From positions 124,001-188,000 of the forward strand of contig NZ_JRPR02000001.1 in assembly GCF_000763135.2 (NCBI RefSeq): a DNA stretch of 64,000 nt, in the 5' to 3' direction. Positions 22,077 through 31,334 of the stretch are shown piece by piece. Both the position numbers and the translations under genes were made by a program. The notes under the pieces are model-generated. The model searched no databases and had not been told where the DNA came from. It saw only the letters and a list, made by a program, of their open reading frames with translations. Origin of the DNA: Helicobacter jaachi (lineage in GTDB: Bacteria > Campylobacterota > Campylobacteria > Campylobacterales > Helicobacteraceae). Positions within the stretch are counted from its first letter, which is position 1; the number at the start of each line of letters is the position of its first letter.

Positions 22077-23234
22077 TTAGATTCTGTGCAAAATAGCAAT
22101 GCACTCTCTATGGTGTGTGTGCGGAAACTGGTCAAATAGCCCAAATCGCGTCATTTTATGCGTAAGAGATAGAATCTGCAAATCCTCTAGCAGCGATTTT
22201 GGATTGCAAGAGACATACACAATAAGCCTAAAGCGCTCCAAAAAGTGCAGAATCTCCCTATCTTTTACCCCACTGCGCGGCGGGTCGATTAGCACACAAT
22301 CAAAGGCAAAATTATGCAAAGACACATCTTTTAGTCTAAAAAATGCGCGCTTAAGGCTTAGCGCCTCTATGCACTCAAAGGCATTAAGGCGCACAGGCGT
22401 GATATTGTAAGTATGATTTAGCTTAATATTTTCGTGCAGTAGGGCGATAGCAGATTTTACCACTTCAGTGGCGAGCACTGCTCTAAAAAGTGGAGCAAGC
22501 ATAATGCTAAAATTCCCACTCCCACAATATAGCTCAAGCAAATCGCCATTTACGCCTAAATCTTGCAGCGCGCTAAAGACAAAGGCAAGCATTTTGGCAT
22601 TGATAAAAGGATTGGGCTGGGAGAATTGCGCCTCCTTTTTATAATAGCGATATATGCGCTTTTTCTCACTACCCTCAAAGAGTGTGAGCTGCTCAAGGAG
22701 CGTGTCTTGTGAAAGTATAAGCTTTTGATGTTTGCTGCGCCCTATGATGTGGATATGCGCATTAAGCGCGCTAGAGAGATAAGATTCTAAAATACGCGCG
22801 CGCTCCTGCCATGCGCTATCTAGTGTTTTATGATAAATGAGCGTAATGATAGCCTCTCCTTGCAGGCTGGAGAGGAGATTGCACGCATAAAGTTTGGTGT
22901 GTAATACAGAATCTAGGCGCAGATTCTGTATTAAAAGCGGCATTATTGCCTGCAAGACTGGTAGCAAAATAGGGCATTTGGAAATAGGCACACGCGCGTT
23001 TTTATGCAGGGTATTCATTGCAAAATCTAGTTGCTCACTTTTATAGAATCTAAATTCCGCCCTTGCTCTAAAGGCTTGCTTAGGTGAGGCAAAAAGTGCA
23101 AAGGGCGATGATAAATCTTGCAAAAAGGCTCTAAATTCATCTAGCGTAGAGAGAGCCTTTGCTTCAAGCTGCGCTTTATAGGGGCTTAGCGGATTATTAC
23201 ACCCGCCACAAATGTGAAAATGCGCACAAGTCAT
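22077..23234 (-). CDS. trmA: tRNA (uracil-5-)-methyltransferase, TrmA/RumA family
   Basis: SAM-dependent RNA m5U methyltransferase, 385 residues. Motifs: AEFRFY near 61, QFSQPNPFIN near 206, LELYCGSGNFSI near 236, LIDPPRSGV near 314 and the catalytic YVSCNPKSL near 341. The N terminus has Cys-x5-CGGC (residues 3-12), the Fe-S ligand pattern usual in RlmC/RlmD rather than E. coli TrmA, while the rest resembles TrmA. Target RNA (tRNA U54 or 23S rRNA) is therefore open. It follows fliP by 18 bases with no clear ribosome site; an AGATTCTATA string lies there. Confidence 0.83.
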   Translation of the reverse strand: MTCAHFHICGGCNNPLSPYKAQLEAKALSTLDEFRAFLQDLSSPFALFASPKQAFRARAEFRFYKSEQLDFAMNTLHKNARVPISKCPILLPVLQAIMPLLIQNLRLDSVLHTKLYACNLLSSLQGEAIITLIYHKTLDSAWQERARILESYLSSALNAHIHIIGRSKHQKLILSQDTLLEQLTLFEGSEKKRIYRYYKKEAQFSQPNPFINAKMLAFVFSALQDLGVNGDLLELYCGSGNFSIMLAPLFRAVLATEVVKSAIALLHENIKLNHTYNITPVRLNAFECIEALSLKRAFFRLKDVSLHNFAFDCVLIDPPRSGVKDREILHFLERFRLIVYVSCNPKSLLEDLQILSLTHKMTRFGLFDQFPHTHHRECIAILHRI

Positions 23235-23252
23235 AAATATATAGAATCTACG

Positions 23253-24062
23253 CTACTTAAAGCCCTGCACGAGATTGCCAATGAGCAGATTCCACCCATC
23301 AACTAGCACAAAGACTAAGATTTTAAAAGGCAGCGAAATCATCACCGGTGGGAGCATCATCATACCCATTGCCATAAGCACGGAGCTAATGACCATATCT
23401 ATCACTAAAAAAGGCAGATAGAGTAAAAATCCAATCCAAAATGCCGTTTTTAGCTCGCTAATCATAAACGCCGGAATAAGCACAGTAAGCGGCACATCAT
23501 CGATAGTTTTTGGATTATCAAGGTTGCGGATTCTAAAAAATAGGGCTAAATCTTTTTGACGAGTGTTTGTAATCATAAAATCCTTAAAAGGCACGATAGC
23601 CTTTTCAAACGCCTCATCATAGGAGATTTTTTTATCCATATAGGGCTTTATGCCTACCTCATAGCTTTTAGTCGCCACAGGCTCCATAATAAAAAATGTC
23701 AAAACAAGCGCTAAGCTCACAAGCACTTGTGTGGGCGGGGACTGCTGCGTGCCAAGTGCGGTGCGCAAAAAGGCAAAAACAATCACAATGCGCGTAAAGC
23801 TAGTCATCACAAGCACGAGTGAGGGCGCAATCACTAGTAGCGTGATGATAAGCACAATATTAAGCGTTGCGACAAGCTCGGTAGGCTCTTTTGGCGTGGT
23901 TAGCGATAAATCTACAGAGGGCAGCACAGGATTTCTAGGTAGTGATGGGATAGATGGCACATTTGAGGGTGCAGGCAGTGCTGGAGTGCGATTCTCATCA
24001 AGGGCAAAAATAGGCTCAATAAGAGCTATGCACAAGCCTAAAAGGCATAATATCTTTTTCAA
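23253..24062 (-). CDS. fliP: Flagellar export apparatus protein FliP
   Basis: Core of the flagellar type III export gate, inner membrane; 269 residues. A signal peptide (LLGLCIALIEPIFA) is followed by a short Pro-rich linker and the conserved FliP domain: SFTRIVIVFAFLRTALGTQQSPP near 88 and MGMMMLPPVMISLPFKILVFVLVDGWNL near the end. The start is TTG 24062 with GGAG five bases upstream. It diverges from glmU, an arrangement I remember from H. pylori HP0683-HP0685. Confidence 0.94.
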   Translation of the reverse strand: MKKILCLLGLCIALIEPIFALDENRTPALPAPSNVPSIPSLPRNPVLPSVDLSLTTPKEPTELVATLNIVLIITLLVIAPSLVLVMTSFTRIVIVFAFLRTALGTQQSPPTQVLVSLALVLTFFIMEPVATKSYEVGIKPYMDKKISYDEAFEKAIVPFKDFMITNTRQKDLALFFRIRNLDNPKTIDDVPLTVLIPAFMISELKTAFWIGFLLYLPFLVIDMVISSVLMAMGMMMLPPVMISLPFKILVFVLVDGWNLLIGNLVQGFK

Positions 24063-24168
24063 AATGACTCCAAAATTAAAAATAAATAAAGCTTAAAGGG
24101 CAGAATTATAAAATTTAGTGTGTTAAAATTACATAAATCAAGCAAATTGTCTATTTTAAGGAGTGCTT

Positions 24169-25524
24169 ATGGGCGTATCAGTGGTGATTTTGGCAGCTGG
24201 GGCTGGAACGCGTATGAAGTCAGCCACGCCCAAAGTGCTGCATAGAATCTGTGGGCGAGAAATGCTATTTTTTGCCATTGATGAGGCATTGTGCGTAAGC
24301 GATGATGTGCATATCGTGCTATATTTTGAGAAAGATTTAATAAAGAAGAGCGTTATGAGCGCGTATGCAGAGGCTTGCGCGCAGGGCAGGCTGCATTTCC
24401 ATATCCAAAACGCACAAGACTATCCGGGTACAGCCGGTGCGCTTATGCAAGGCAGCACACAGAGCGCTAAAGCGCCACTAGATTTTAAATACGATTGGGT
24501 GCTTATCCTTAATGGCGATATGCCACTCATTCGCGCACAAAGCCTAAAAGAGATGTGTGAAAATCCCGCAAAAATAGTGATGAGCGTATTAGAGCTAGCT
24601 AATCCTTATGGTTATGGGCGCGTGATTATGGATAATAAAAAGGTAGTAAAGATTGTGGAGCAAAAGGACGCCACGCCAGAAGAAGTGCGCATACAAAGTG
24701 TAAATGCAGGGGTTTATAAGATTCATAAATCTATTTTGCAAGCCTATCTCCCGCGCATACAAAATCACAATAATCAACGCGAATTTTATCTTACCGATGT
24801 GGTTTTTTACGCGCAGCACGATAATGTAGAGATTGCAGCCATTGTGGTGGAGGAGTGTGAGTTTATGGGGGTAAATTCTAAGGTGCAGCTTGCTTGCGCG
24901 CAAGAGATTATGCTCCAAAGGCTGCGCGATAAGGCAATGGAACAAGGCGTGATTATGCATTTGCCTCATACAATTTATATAGATGCCCTAACACGCTTTA
25001 GCGGAGAGTGCATTATCGAGCAGGGCGTGCAGATTCTAGGTAATAGTGAGATTAAAAATGCGCATATTAAAGCCCATAGCGTTATAGAATCTAGCATTAT
25101 AGAATCTAGCGATATAGGACCTTTGGCGCATATTCGCCCAAAGAGTGTGATTAAAAATACGCATATTGGCAATTTTGTAGAGACTAAATCAAGCACGCTT
25201 AATGGCGTAAAAGCGGGGCATTTAAGTTATTTAGGCGATTGTGAGATAGGCAGCGGGAGCAATATTGGCGCGGGCGTTATCACTTGTAATTATGATGGCA
25301 AGGCAAAGCATAAAACAACCATTGGGCAAAATGTCTTTGTGGGCAGCGATGTGCAGCTCATCGCGCCTGTGAATATAGAATCTAATGCGCTAATTGGCGC
25401 GGGCAGCACTATTACAAAGCATGTAAAAAGCGGAGATTTAGTGCTTTCGCGCACGCCACAGAAGCATATTGAGAATGGATATTTTAAATTTTTCAATCTA
25501 GATTCTGTAAAAAAGGAGCAGTAA
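24169..25524 (+). CDS. glmU: Bifunctional GlmU: UDP-GlcNAc pyrophosphorylase / GlcN-1-P acetyltransferase
   Basis: Makes UDP-GlcNAc for peptidoglycan and LPS; 451 residues. N-terminal nucleotidyltransferase: LAAGAGTRMKSATPKVLH near 8. The C-terminal left-handed beta helix starts near 270, with acetyltransferase residues in GHLSYLGDCEIG and GAGVITCNYDG. A Ser-rich stretch (HSVIESSIIESSDIG) in the helix is encoded by two adjacent AGAATCT copies. ATG 24169 follows AAGGAG. Its stop overlaps thiS (TAATG). Confidence 0.95.
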   Translation: MGVSVVILAAGAGTRMKSATPKVLHRICGREMLFFAIDEALCVSDDVHIVLYFEKDLIKKSVMSAYAEACAQGRLHFHIQNAQDYPGTAGALMQGSTQSAKAPLDFKYDWVLILNGDMPLIRAQSLKEMCENPAKIVMSVLELANPYGYGRVIMDNKKVVKIVEQKDATPEEVRIQSVNAGVYKIHKSILQAYLPRIQNHNNQREFYLTDVVFYAQHDNVEIAAIVVEECEFMGVNSKVQLACAQEIMLQRLRDKAMEQGVIMHLPHTIYIDALTRFSGECIIEQGVQILGNSEIKNAHIKAHSVIESSIIESSDIGPLAHIRPKSVIKNTHIGNFVETKSSTLNGVKAGHLSYLGDCEIGSGSNIGAGVITCNYDGKAKHKTTIGQNVFVGSDVQLIAPVNIESNALIGAGSTITKHVKSGDLVLSRTPQKHIENGYFKFFNLDSVKKEQ

Positions 25525-25727
25525 TGGCTTCAGTTTTGCTTAATGGAAAAGATTATGAGATAGCGCCAAATAGCACGATTTTATCGCTTATAGAGGGCTT
25601 AGAGATTACACACAAGGCAATGGCGATTGCAGTTAATACGCAAGTGGTGCAAAAATCGCAATGGGCGCTTTTTGTGCTGCAAAATGGCGATGAAGTGGAG
25701 ATTTTGGATTTTGTCGGCGGTGGGTGA
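25524..25727 (+). CDS. thiS: Sulfur carrier protein ThiS
   Basis: 67-residue ubiquitin-like sulfur carrier for thiazole synthesis in thiamine biosynthesis. The C-terminal Gly-Gly tail (DFVGGG) to be adenylated and thiocarboxylated is present, as is the family pattern NGKDYEIAPNSTILSLIEGL. It is the only thi gene in the window. It overlaps glmU by one base upstream and the cytochrome gene by one base downstream (TGATG), so it is part of a tightly packed transcript. Confidence 0.88.
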   Translation: MASVLLNGKDYEIAPNSTILSLIEGLEITHKAMAIAVNTQVVQKSQWALFVLQNGDEVEILDFVGGG

Positions 25728-26119
25728 TGGTGTATAGAATCTTAGCTTTATATGTGATATTTGTGGGCGCATTGTGGGCTTGCACAGGTGATTGCAAGGC
25801 ATGTCATCAAAATCTTGATTTCCAAAATGATATTCGCCATCGCCCTATGACTGAATGCAAAACCTGCCATACAGATGCGAAAATGGCGCAAATTGATATG
25901 GGTGGCTGTGGGAAAGACTGCTTTGCCTGCCATGATATACAAAAAGTGCAAGCTCAAGCCTTAGCTAAAGAACATTATGTGATTAATGCCTGCATTCAGT
26001 GCCATTCGCAGCTTTCTACTTCGCCTATTAATACCGGTGAAGGGGTGTTTCAAAAAAGTTTAAAAAACTTTAGCGATGGGCTTATGCCTACTTTGCCCAC
26101 TTTGGAGGGACTAAAATAG
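25727..26119 (+). CDS. Small tetraheme c-type cytochrome
   Basis: 130 residues, exported: a signal peptide (LALYVIFVGALWA) is followed by four CxxCH heme sites (CKACH, CKTCH, CFACH and CIQCH) between about residues 24 and 99. Further His residues (RHRP, KEHY) could be distal ligands. The protein probably carries electrons in the periplasm; its partner is not evident. The start is ATG 25727, overlapping the thiS stop. It ends one base before the stop of the convergent PLD gene, so the two 3' ends abut. Confidence 0.85.
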   Translation: MVYRILALYVIFVGALWACTGDCKACHQNLDFQNDIRHRPMTECKTCHTDAKMAQIDMGGCGKDCFACHDIQKVQAQALAKEHYVINACIQCHSQLSTSPINTGEGVFQKSLKNFSDGLMPTLPTLEGLK

Positions 26120-27679
26120 CTAGATTTGATTTTCAGGGAGCAATTTTGAGAGGCTTTTTAAAATCCTAGTCCAAATGCCAGTATCGGGCGGATAGCTAAA
26201 AGTCTGCTCGCGCTCATTATGCCAGCCCTCCCAATACACTTTACCCTTTTTCTCATACACGCGCCAAGCGCTTTGCATATCTTTGATTAAATCATTTTTT
26301 AAAGCTTGTGCAAATTGTGGATTATCAAAAATCACTACAGATTCTGTATTTAAATACACTGAGCGCGGGTCGAGATTAAAGCTGCCAATCCAAGTGATAC
26401 TATCATCAAACACGATGCTTTTACTATGCAGCGAGGCTTTGGATTTAGGTATTTTATCGCGCAATTTTGATTTGCCCACACCTTGATATTGATATTCATA
26501 AATATGCGCTCCTTTTTGTATAAGTTTATTGCGGTAACGCTCCCACGCGCCATAGACTACTAGAGAATCTGTCGAGGCAAGGGAGTTAGTGAGAATATGC
26601 ACATTCACTCCAGAATCTAGTAGATTCTCAAAATGTTTCATACCATCTTTGCTAGGCACGAGATATGCAGCGGAGATGTAAAGATTATCATGCGTGAAAT
26701 TAAGAATTTTGCCTAGCGCTTGGGCTATGGGCTTTGGGGCGTTTGGATTTTCTATCTTTTGTGGGCTATCACCGATAAAGACAGCATTTCCCCAATATAT
26801 TTCAAGCGATTTGTTATGATAGCGCTGCTTGATAGTGTGTATAGCTTCCTCATATTGCTCCCACTGCGCGTTTGCTTTGAGATTTGCAATAGAGGCTTTA
26901 AATTTTTTGAGCGGCATTTTAAGCGGGAGAAGTGAAACAGGAATAGAGCGATGAAAGTCCCAATATTCATAAAAATTATCGCGCGCATCATGTGCTGCCC
27001 TACCTATAAAAAGCACATCAGTATCTACAAAATTGACATTTTGATTTCTATCAAAATAATTATCGGCAATGTTGCGCCCGCCGATGATTAGAGCCATATC
27101 ATCAACGATAAAAAGTTTATTATGCATACGATGATTAATGCGATTAAAATCAAAGACCATTTCGGGATAGCGCAGGATTTTAGAGCGATTTTTATAGGGA
27201 TTAAAAATCTTAACTTCGATATTAGCATGAGAATCTAGCGCCACAATATCGCTAAAATCAGAATCTAGCCCATTATCATCAATAAGAATTTTTACCACCA
27301 CACCCCTTTGAGCCGCTAGCCAAATTTCGTGCATAAGCAGGCGCGAGGCGATGTCGTTTTTATAGATATAAGTTTGCAGGATAATGCTTTTTTGCGCCAT
27401 ACGCGCTAGAGCCGCGCGGCTCAAAAACGCCTCAATACCATCATTAAGCAGCAAGGCTCCCGTGAGCGTAGTATTTTTAAGCTTATCATTATAGGGTAGG
27501 GCAATATTAGTTTGCAATGTATCAAAGGTAGGTGCGGGGATTGAATGCAAGGAGGCTAAATCTTTAACATCTTTGGTAGAAGCTACAATCGAGGAGCAAC
27601 CAGCAAAGATAAAAAGGCATACAAGGATAAGTAGCGCGATATTTGTAGATGAAAAGATAAAAGATTGAATAAACTGCAT
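26120..27679 (-). CDS. Lipoprotein with two phospholipase D domains (cardiolipin synthase-like)
   Basis: 519 residues. The N terminus has a hydrophobic helix and lipobox-like FAGC (Cys near 28), so it is probably a lipoprotein. Two HxK(x4)D sites are present: HNKLFIVDD with GGRNIADNYF after it, and HSKSIVFDD with GSFNLDPRS. The pattern fits ClsC/YmdC-type phosphatidyltransferases. It lies directly downstream of frdCAB, where H. pylori HP0190 sits as I recall. Lipid substrate is inferred from family only. Confidence 0.85.
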   Translation of the reverse strand: MQFIQSFIFSSTNIALLILVCLFIFAGCSSIVASTKDVKDLASLHSIPAPTFDTLQTNIALPYNDKLKNTTLTGALLLNDGIEAFLSRAALARMAQKSIILQTYIYKNDIASRLLMHEIWLAAQRGVVVKILIDDNGLDSDFSDIVALDSHANIEVKIFNPYKNRSKILRYPEMVFDFNRINHRMHNKLFIVDDMALIIGGRNIADNYFDRNQNVNFVDTDVLFIGRAAHDARDNFYEYWDFHRSIPVSLLPLKMPLKKFKASIANLKANAQWEQYEEAIHTIKQRYHNKSLEIYWGNAVFIGDSPQKIENPNAPKPIAQALGKILNFTHDNLYISAAYLVPSKDGMKHFENLLDSGVNVHILTNSLASTDSLVVYGAWERYRNKLIQKGAHIYEYQYQGVGKSKLRDKIPKSKASLHSKSIVFDDSITWIGSFNLDPRSVYLNTESVVIFDNPQFAQALKNDLIKDMQSAWRVYEKKGKVYWEGWHNEREQTFSYPPDTGIWTRILKSLSKLLPENQI

Positions 27680-27692
27680 TTTATACCATAGG

Positions 27693-27713
27693 CTGCCCTT
27701 GTATGAAGGGCAG
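27693..27713 (-). terminator. Hairpin after frdB
   Basis: CTGCCCTT and AAGGGCAG form an 8-bp stem with a 5-base loop, five bases after the frdB stop and before the PLD gene. No T run follows, so it may attenuate the operon or protect an mRNA end instead of terminating fully. Confidence 0.5.
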
Positions 27714-27718
27714 GGAGA

Positions 27719-28468
27719 CTATTTTTTCATACCCACACTCAGCATTTTGCGGCGTAAATACGCGATTTTGCTTTGCAGTGGCAACTCTTTAGGGCAAGTA
27801 TCATGGCAGGCTATAAGGCTCATACAGCCAAATACGCCATCATCATTCCCCACTAACTCATAATAATCCGCATCACTTCGCTCATCGTGCGGGTCAATCA
27901 TAAAGCGCACGACGCGATTCATACCCGCAGCGCCCACAAAGTCTTCTCGCATAACCTTAGTCGCGCAGCTTGCGATACAGCACCCACATTCAATGCACCT
28001 ATCAAGCTCAAAGACTTCATCAGCCACTTGTGGCTCGATTGGCATTTCAAGCTTAGAAATATCAGGCTTGTGCTGCGTGTGAATCCAACTCTCCACGCGC
28101 TTAGTCATACCTTCAAACCACTCGCCTGTATTTACACTTAAATCCTTTATAAGCTTAAATGCAGGCAGCGGCATAAGCGTAATAACGCCATCGGGAAAGT
28201 CTTGTGTGAGCGTCTTGCACGCTAGGCGTGGGCGACCATTAATCATCATCGCACAACTGCCGCAAATCCCCGCCCTGCACACAAAATCAAAGCTTAAATC
28301 TGGGTCTTGGCTCTCTCTAATCATACCTAGAGCGATGAATACTGTCATGGAATGGGCTTCCTCGACTTTGTATTCTCTAAAATGAGGCTTTGAAACCGCG
28401 CTTTGTGGGTCAAACTTTAATGCTCGAATGGTGATTGTCCGTCCTTTTTGTTGTGTTGTCGCACTCAT
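27719..28468 (-). CDS. frdB: Fumarate reductase iron-sulfur subunit
   Basis: Electron-transfer subunit of menaquinol:fumarate reductase; 249 residues. The [2Fe-2S] ligands are in [21 protein letters not shown] (about 65-85). The [4Fe-4S] and [3Fe-4S] ligands are in [11 protein letters not shown] (about 158-168) and [12 protein letters not shown]. It works with FrdA and FrdC at the inner membrane in fumarate respiration. Start overlaps the frdA stop (TAATG). Confidence 0.97.
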   Translation of the reverse strand: MSATTQQKGRTITIRALKFDPQSAVSKPHFREYKVEEAHSMTVFIALGMIRESQDPDLSFDFVCRAGICGSCAMMINGRPRLACKTLTQDFPDGVITLMPLPAFKLIKDLSVNTGEWFEGMTKRVESWIHTQHKPDISKLEMPIEPQVADEVFELDRCIECGCCIASCATKVMREDFVGAAGMNRVVRFMIDPHDERSDADYYELVGNDDGVFGCMSLIACHDTCPKELPLQSKIAYLRRKMLSVGMKK

Positions 28469-30444
28469 TATTTGTCTCCTAGTCGTTGATTTCTTGCTTT
28501 AAATTCTGGTTGGAGGTTAAAGGGCATTAGAGCTTCTTGCAAAGCATATCTATCGCCGCCTTTGGCTTGGACTTCTTGCGTGATTTTGTCAATTTCAGCC
28601 TGTCTAATGGCGCTATTTGGGTGCTCAATAATCATTCCCTTAGCTCCATAGCCTCTAAATCCGGGCGCAATTTCCATTTTCATAATGTCCAAATCCTCAT
28701 AGGTTACTGTAGGCAATGTTTGATTAGGGTCTTCCCAGCTTGTAAGTGTGCGCTTGAGCCAATTTAAATCATCGCGTTTAGGATAATCCTCCCTTGTGTG
28801 CGCGCCTCTAGATTCTGTCCTATCAAGCGCACCTTTAGCCACACATAGGGCGATTTTAAGCATTTTTGGCGTGCGGTAAGCGTCCTCTAACTCTGGATTA
28901 CTATGGAGCTTTTTATTTTGCACGCGGATATTTTTACTGCGTTTATAAAGCTCCTCAAGCTTATCTACTGCTTCTTGTAAGCCCTTGCCATCGCGGAAAA
29001 TACCCACATCATTATCCATAATATCTTTCATTGCATTCTTTAGCTCATAGACATCTTCATTTCCTGTGCTATTAAGCAAATCACTAAGGTATGTTTGCTC
29101 TTTTTTAATGAAAGCTTCTAAAGTGCTTGTTTGCACATCAATGCTCGCATCTTGGCAATATTCTGTGAAATACTCGCCAATAATCATACCCGCGACTACA
29201 GCCTCACTTACAGAGTTTCCGCCAAGTCGATTAAAGCCATGCAAATCCCAGCAGGCTACCTCACCTGCGGCAAATAAGCCTCTAAGGTAAGATTCTCCTT
29301 TGTAGTTAGTGCGAATACCGCCCATAGAGTAGTGCTGCATAGGTCTAACAGGCGCCCAAACACCGGGTGTAGCAGGGTCAATGCCTGCAAAAGTCTTACA
29401 AATATCTTGCACATCGCGTAAATTTCGCTCCACATGCGCGCGCCCAAGGATTGAAATATCAAGCCACAAATGGTCGCCATAGGGGGATTTTACACCTTTA
29501 CCTTTGCGAATATGCTCAAGCATTCTGCGTGATACCACATCACGGCTTGCAAGCTCTTTTTTCTCTGGTTCATAATCAGGCATAAAGCGATAGCCATCAA
29601 CATCGCGTAAAATCCCGCCATCACCGCGGCAACCTTCTGTGAGCAGAATGCCGCTAGGCACAAGTGGTGTAGGGTGAAACTGCACAGCTTCCATATTGCC
29701 TAATTTAGCAATGCCTGTCTCCATAGCGATTGCCGCGCCTATTCCTTCGCAAATGACAGCATTTGTGGTATTGCGATACACTCTGCCATAGCCGCCTGTA
29801 GCGATAAGCGTGCCTTTTGCCACATACGCGATAAGCTCGCCAGTTACTAAATCACGCACCACCGCGCCAAAGCACTTGCCATCTTCATGGATAATAGAAA
29901 TAGCCTCTTTTCTATCTTGAATATCAACGCCAAGCTTATAGGCTTCATTTGCCACAGCATAAAGCATCGTATGCCCTGTAGCGTCTGCTGTGTAGCATGT
30001 GCGCCATTTTTTAGTACCACCAAAATCGCGTGAGTGGATATAACCATGCCTAAAGTCATCTTCGGTGATGATTACTTTTTCACCATTAATGACAGCGGGT
30101 CTATCGCCTTTTTGGATTCTAGTCCATGGCACACCAAAGCCTGCTAGTTCGCGTATTGCCTTTGGTGCGGTGGTTACAAACATTCTTGCTACATCTTGGT
30201 CGCAGCCCCAGTCGCTTCCTTTTACCGTATCGGCAAAGTGTAAATCCTCATTGTCCCCATCGCTTTTTACAGAGTTGCCAAGACTTGCTTGCATACCACC
30301 TTGTGCGGCTGCAGAGTGGCTTCTTTTCACAGGCACAAGACTTAATACAATAGTATTAAGCCCAGCTTGTTTTGCTGAAATAGAGGCGCGCAAGCCCGCT
30401 AATCCTCCGCCAATAATTAAAGCATCACTATAAATTACTCTCAT
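28468..30444 (-). CDS. frdA: Fumarate reductase flavoprotein subunit
   Basis: Catalytic FAD subunit reducing fumarate to succinate; 658 residues, close to the Wolinella protein and shorter than H. pylori FrdA. The N-terminal dinucleotide fold is [12 protein letters not shown]. The covalent-FAD histidine is in [13 protein letters not shown] (~44). Substrate residues lie in [22 protein letters not shown] (~256-277) and the HxxHRLGGN-like [24 protein letters not shown] precedes ATG 30444, and its first bases overlap the frdC stop (ATGA). Confidence 0.97.
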   Translation of the reverse strand: MRVIYSDALIIGGGLAGLRASISAKQAGLNTIVLSLVPVKRSHSAAAQGGMQASLGNSVKSDGDNEDLHFADTVKGSDWGCDQDVARMFVTTAPKAIRELAGFGVPWTRIQKGDRPAVINGEKVIITEDDFRHGYIHSRDFGGTKKWRTCYTADATGHTMLYAVANEAYKLGVDIQDRKEAISIIHEDGKCFGAVVRDLVTGELIAYVAKGTLIATGGYGRVYRNTTNAVICEGIGAAIAMETGIAKLGNMEAVQFHPTPLVPSGILLTEGCRGDGGILRDVDGYRFMPDYEPEKKELASRDVVSRRMLEHIRKGKGVKSPYGDHLWLDISILGRAHVERNLRDVQDICKTFAGIDPATPGVWAPVRPMQHYSMGGIRTNYKGESYLRGLFAAGEVACWDLHGFNRLGGNSVSEAVVAGMIIGEYFTEYCQDASIDVQTSTLEAFIKKEQTYLSDLLNSTGNEDVYELKNAMKDIMDNDVGIFRDGKGLQEAVDKLEELYKRSKNIRVQNKKLHSNPELEDAYRTPKMLKIALCVAKGALDRTESRGAHTREDYPKRDDLNWLKRTLTSWEDPNQTLPTVTYEDLDIMKMEIAPGFRGYGAKGMIIEHPNSAIRQAEIDKITQEVQAKGGDRYALQEALMPFNLQPEFKARNQRLGDK

Positions 30445-31214
30445 TTCAATCCTCCCCCATAAGTTTTTGCATCTTGGATTCTGTATGCTTCTATGCCTTT
30501 ACTTTCATCTAAGTTTTTGCCAATTTGCACATAGGCAATAAATGAGCAAATACCTAAAATAATGCAGAATATCGAAAGCAGCCATTTGATAATTCTAAGA
30601 TTTTTTAATCCTAGAGATTCAAACCACCCCCATTTAATGCACAAGCGATACAATCCAATCGAGCCATGTAGCTCCACTGCAAAAAGTAAAAAGATGTAGA
30701 GAATCCAAAAATTTTGCTGCACAAAGCGGAAAGATGACGCAAATGGTCCTATATTTTCAGGCTGTGTGAGATTTACAAATAAATGGGGCATAACAAGAAA
30801 AAACATCACAAATCCCGTGCCTGCTTGAATAACCCATAGGCTTGTATCACTATGTTTCATAAGCTTTTTATGCACCATTAAATCACGGAATTGCTTGTAG
30901 TTTATGGGGAATTTTCTCATCGCTAAAAATGCATGCACGACAAAGGCAATCCCCACAATTACAGCCACACCACTCACAATAATAGGCTTGCCCTCCTCGC
31001 CAAAAATCATGCTGCCTTCAAAAAACTTTGTTACCTTATACATAGCCTCTGGGCTAATTAAGATACTTGAGACAAACAGCAAATGCGCTAGCATAAACAA
31101 ACCTAAAAATAACCCCGTTGCACTTTGCCAAAAATCCAATCGTGCCGGATTTTTGCTCTTTTTTCTTTGAGGCGTTACTCCCGTGTAACTCTCAATGACT
31201 TTGTCCTCTAGCAT
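30441..31214 (-). CDS. frdC: Fumarate reductase cytochrome b subunit
   Basis: Diheme membrane anchor that oxidises menaquinol; 257 residues with five transmembrane helices. Heme-ligand histidines fit HLLFVSS (~42), [11 protein letters not shown] (~93), [12 protein letters not shown] (~143) and [12 protein letters not shown] (~182), as in Wolinella. AGAGGAGG precedes ATG 31214. First gene of the frdCAB operon; a candidate -10 box is about 100 bases upstream. Confidence 0.96.
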   Translation of the reverse strand: MLEDKVIESYTGVTPQRKKSKNPARLDFWQSATGLFLGLFMLAHLLFVSSILISPEAMYKVTKFFEGSMIFGEEGKPIIVSGVAVIVGIAFVVHAFLAMRKFPINYKQFRDLMVHKKLMKHSDTSLWVIQAGTGFVMFFLVMPHLFVNLTQPENIGPFASSFRFVQQNFWILYIFLLFAVELHGSIGLYRLCIKWGWFESLGLKNLRIIKWLLSIFCIILGICSFIAYVQIGKNLDESKGIEAYRIQDAKTYGGGLK

Positions 31215-31316
31215 ATATCCTCCTCTATTTGTGGTTTGACCTCTGTGTAAAGTTTGCGCAAGAACTTTAAGTTTTTTTAAACTTATCTTGCAGCATTCTT
31301 AAAAAAGGCTATAACC

Positions 31317-31322
31317 ATTATA
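31317..31322 (-). promoter_or_regulatory. Candidate -10 box for frdCAB
   Basis: TATAAT on the - strand, followed by an AT-rich leader of about 100 bases to frdC. Helicobacter vegetative promoters have a -10 but no clear -35, which fits. No transcription-start evidence is visible. Confidence 0.5.
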
Positions 31323-31334
31323 GAAAAAGATTAA

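Noticed and set aside
25440-25524. TPP riboswitch before thiS
   Set aside because: thiS overlaps glmU with no leader, and no thi-box sequence is seen.
28468-30444. FrdA truncation
   Set aside because: At 658 residues it is shorter than H. pylori FrdA but matches the Wolinella-type length, and all catalytic motifs are present.
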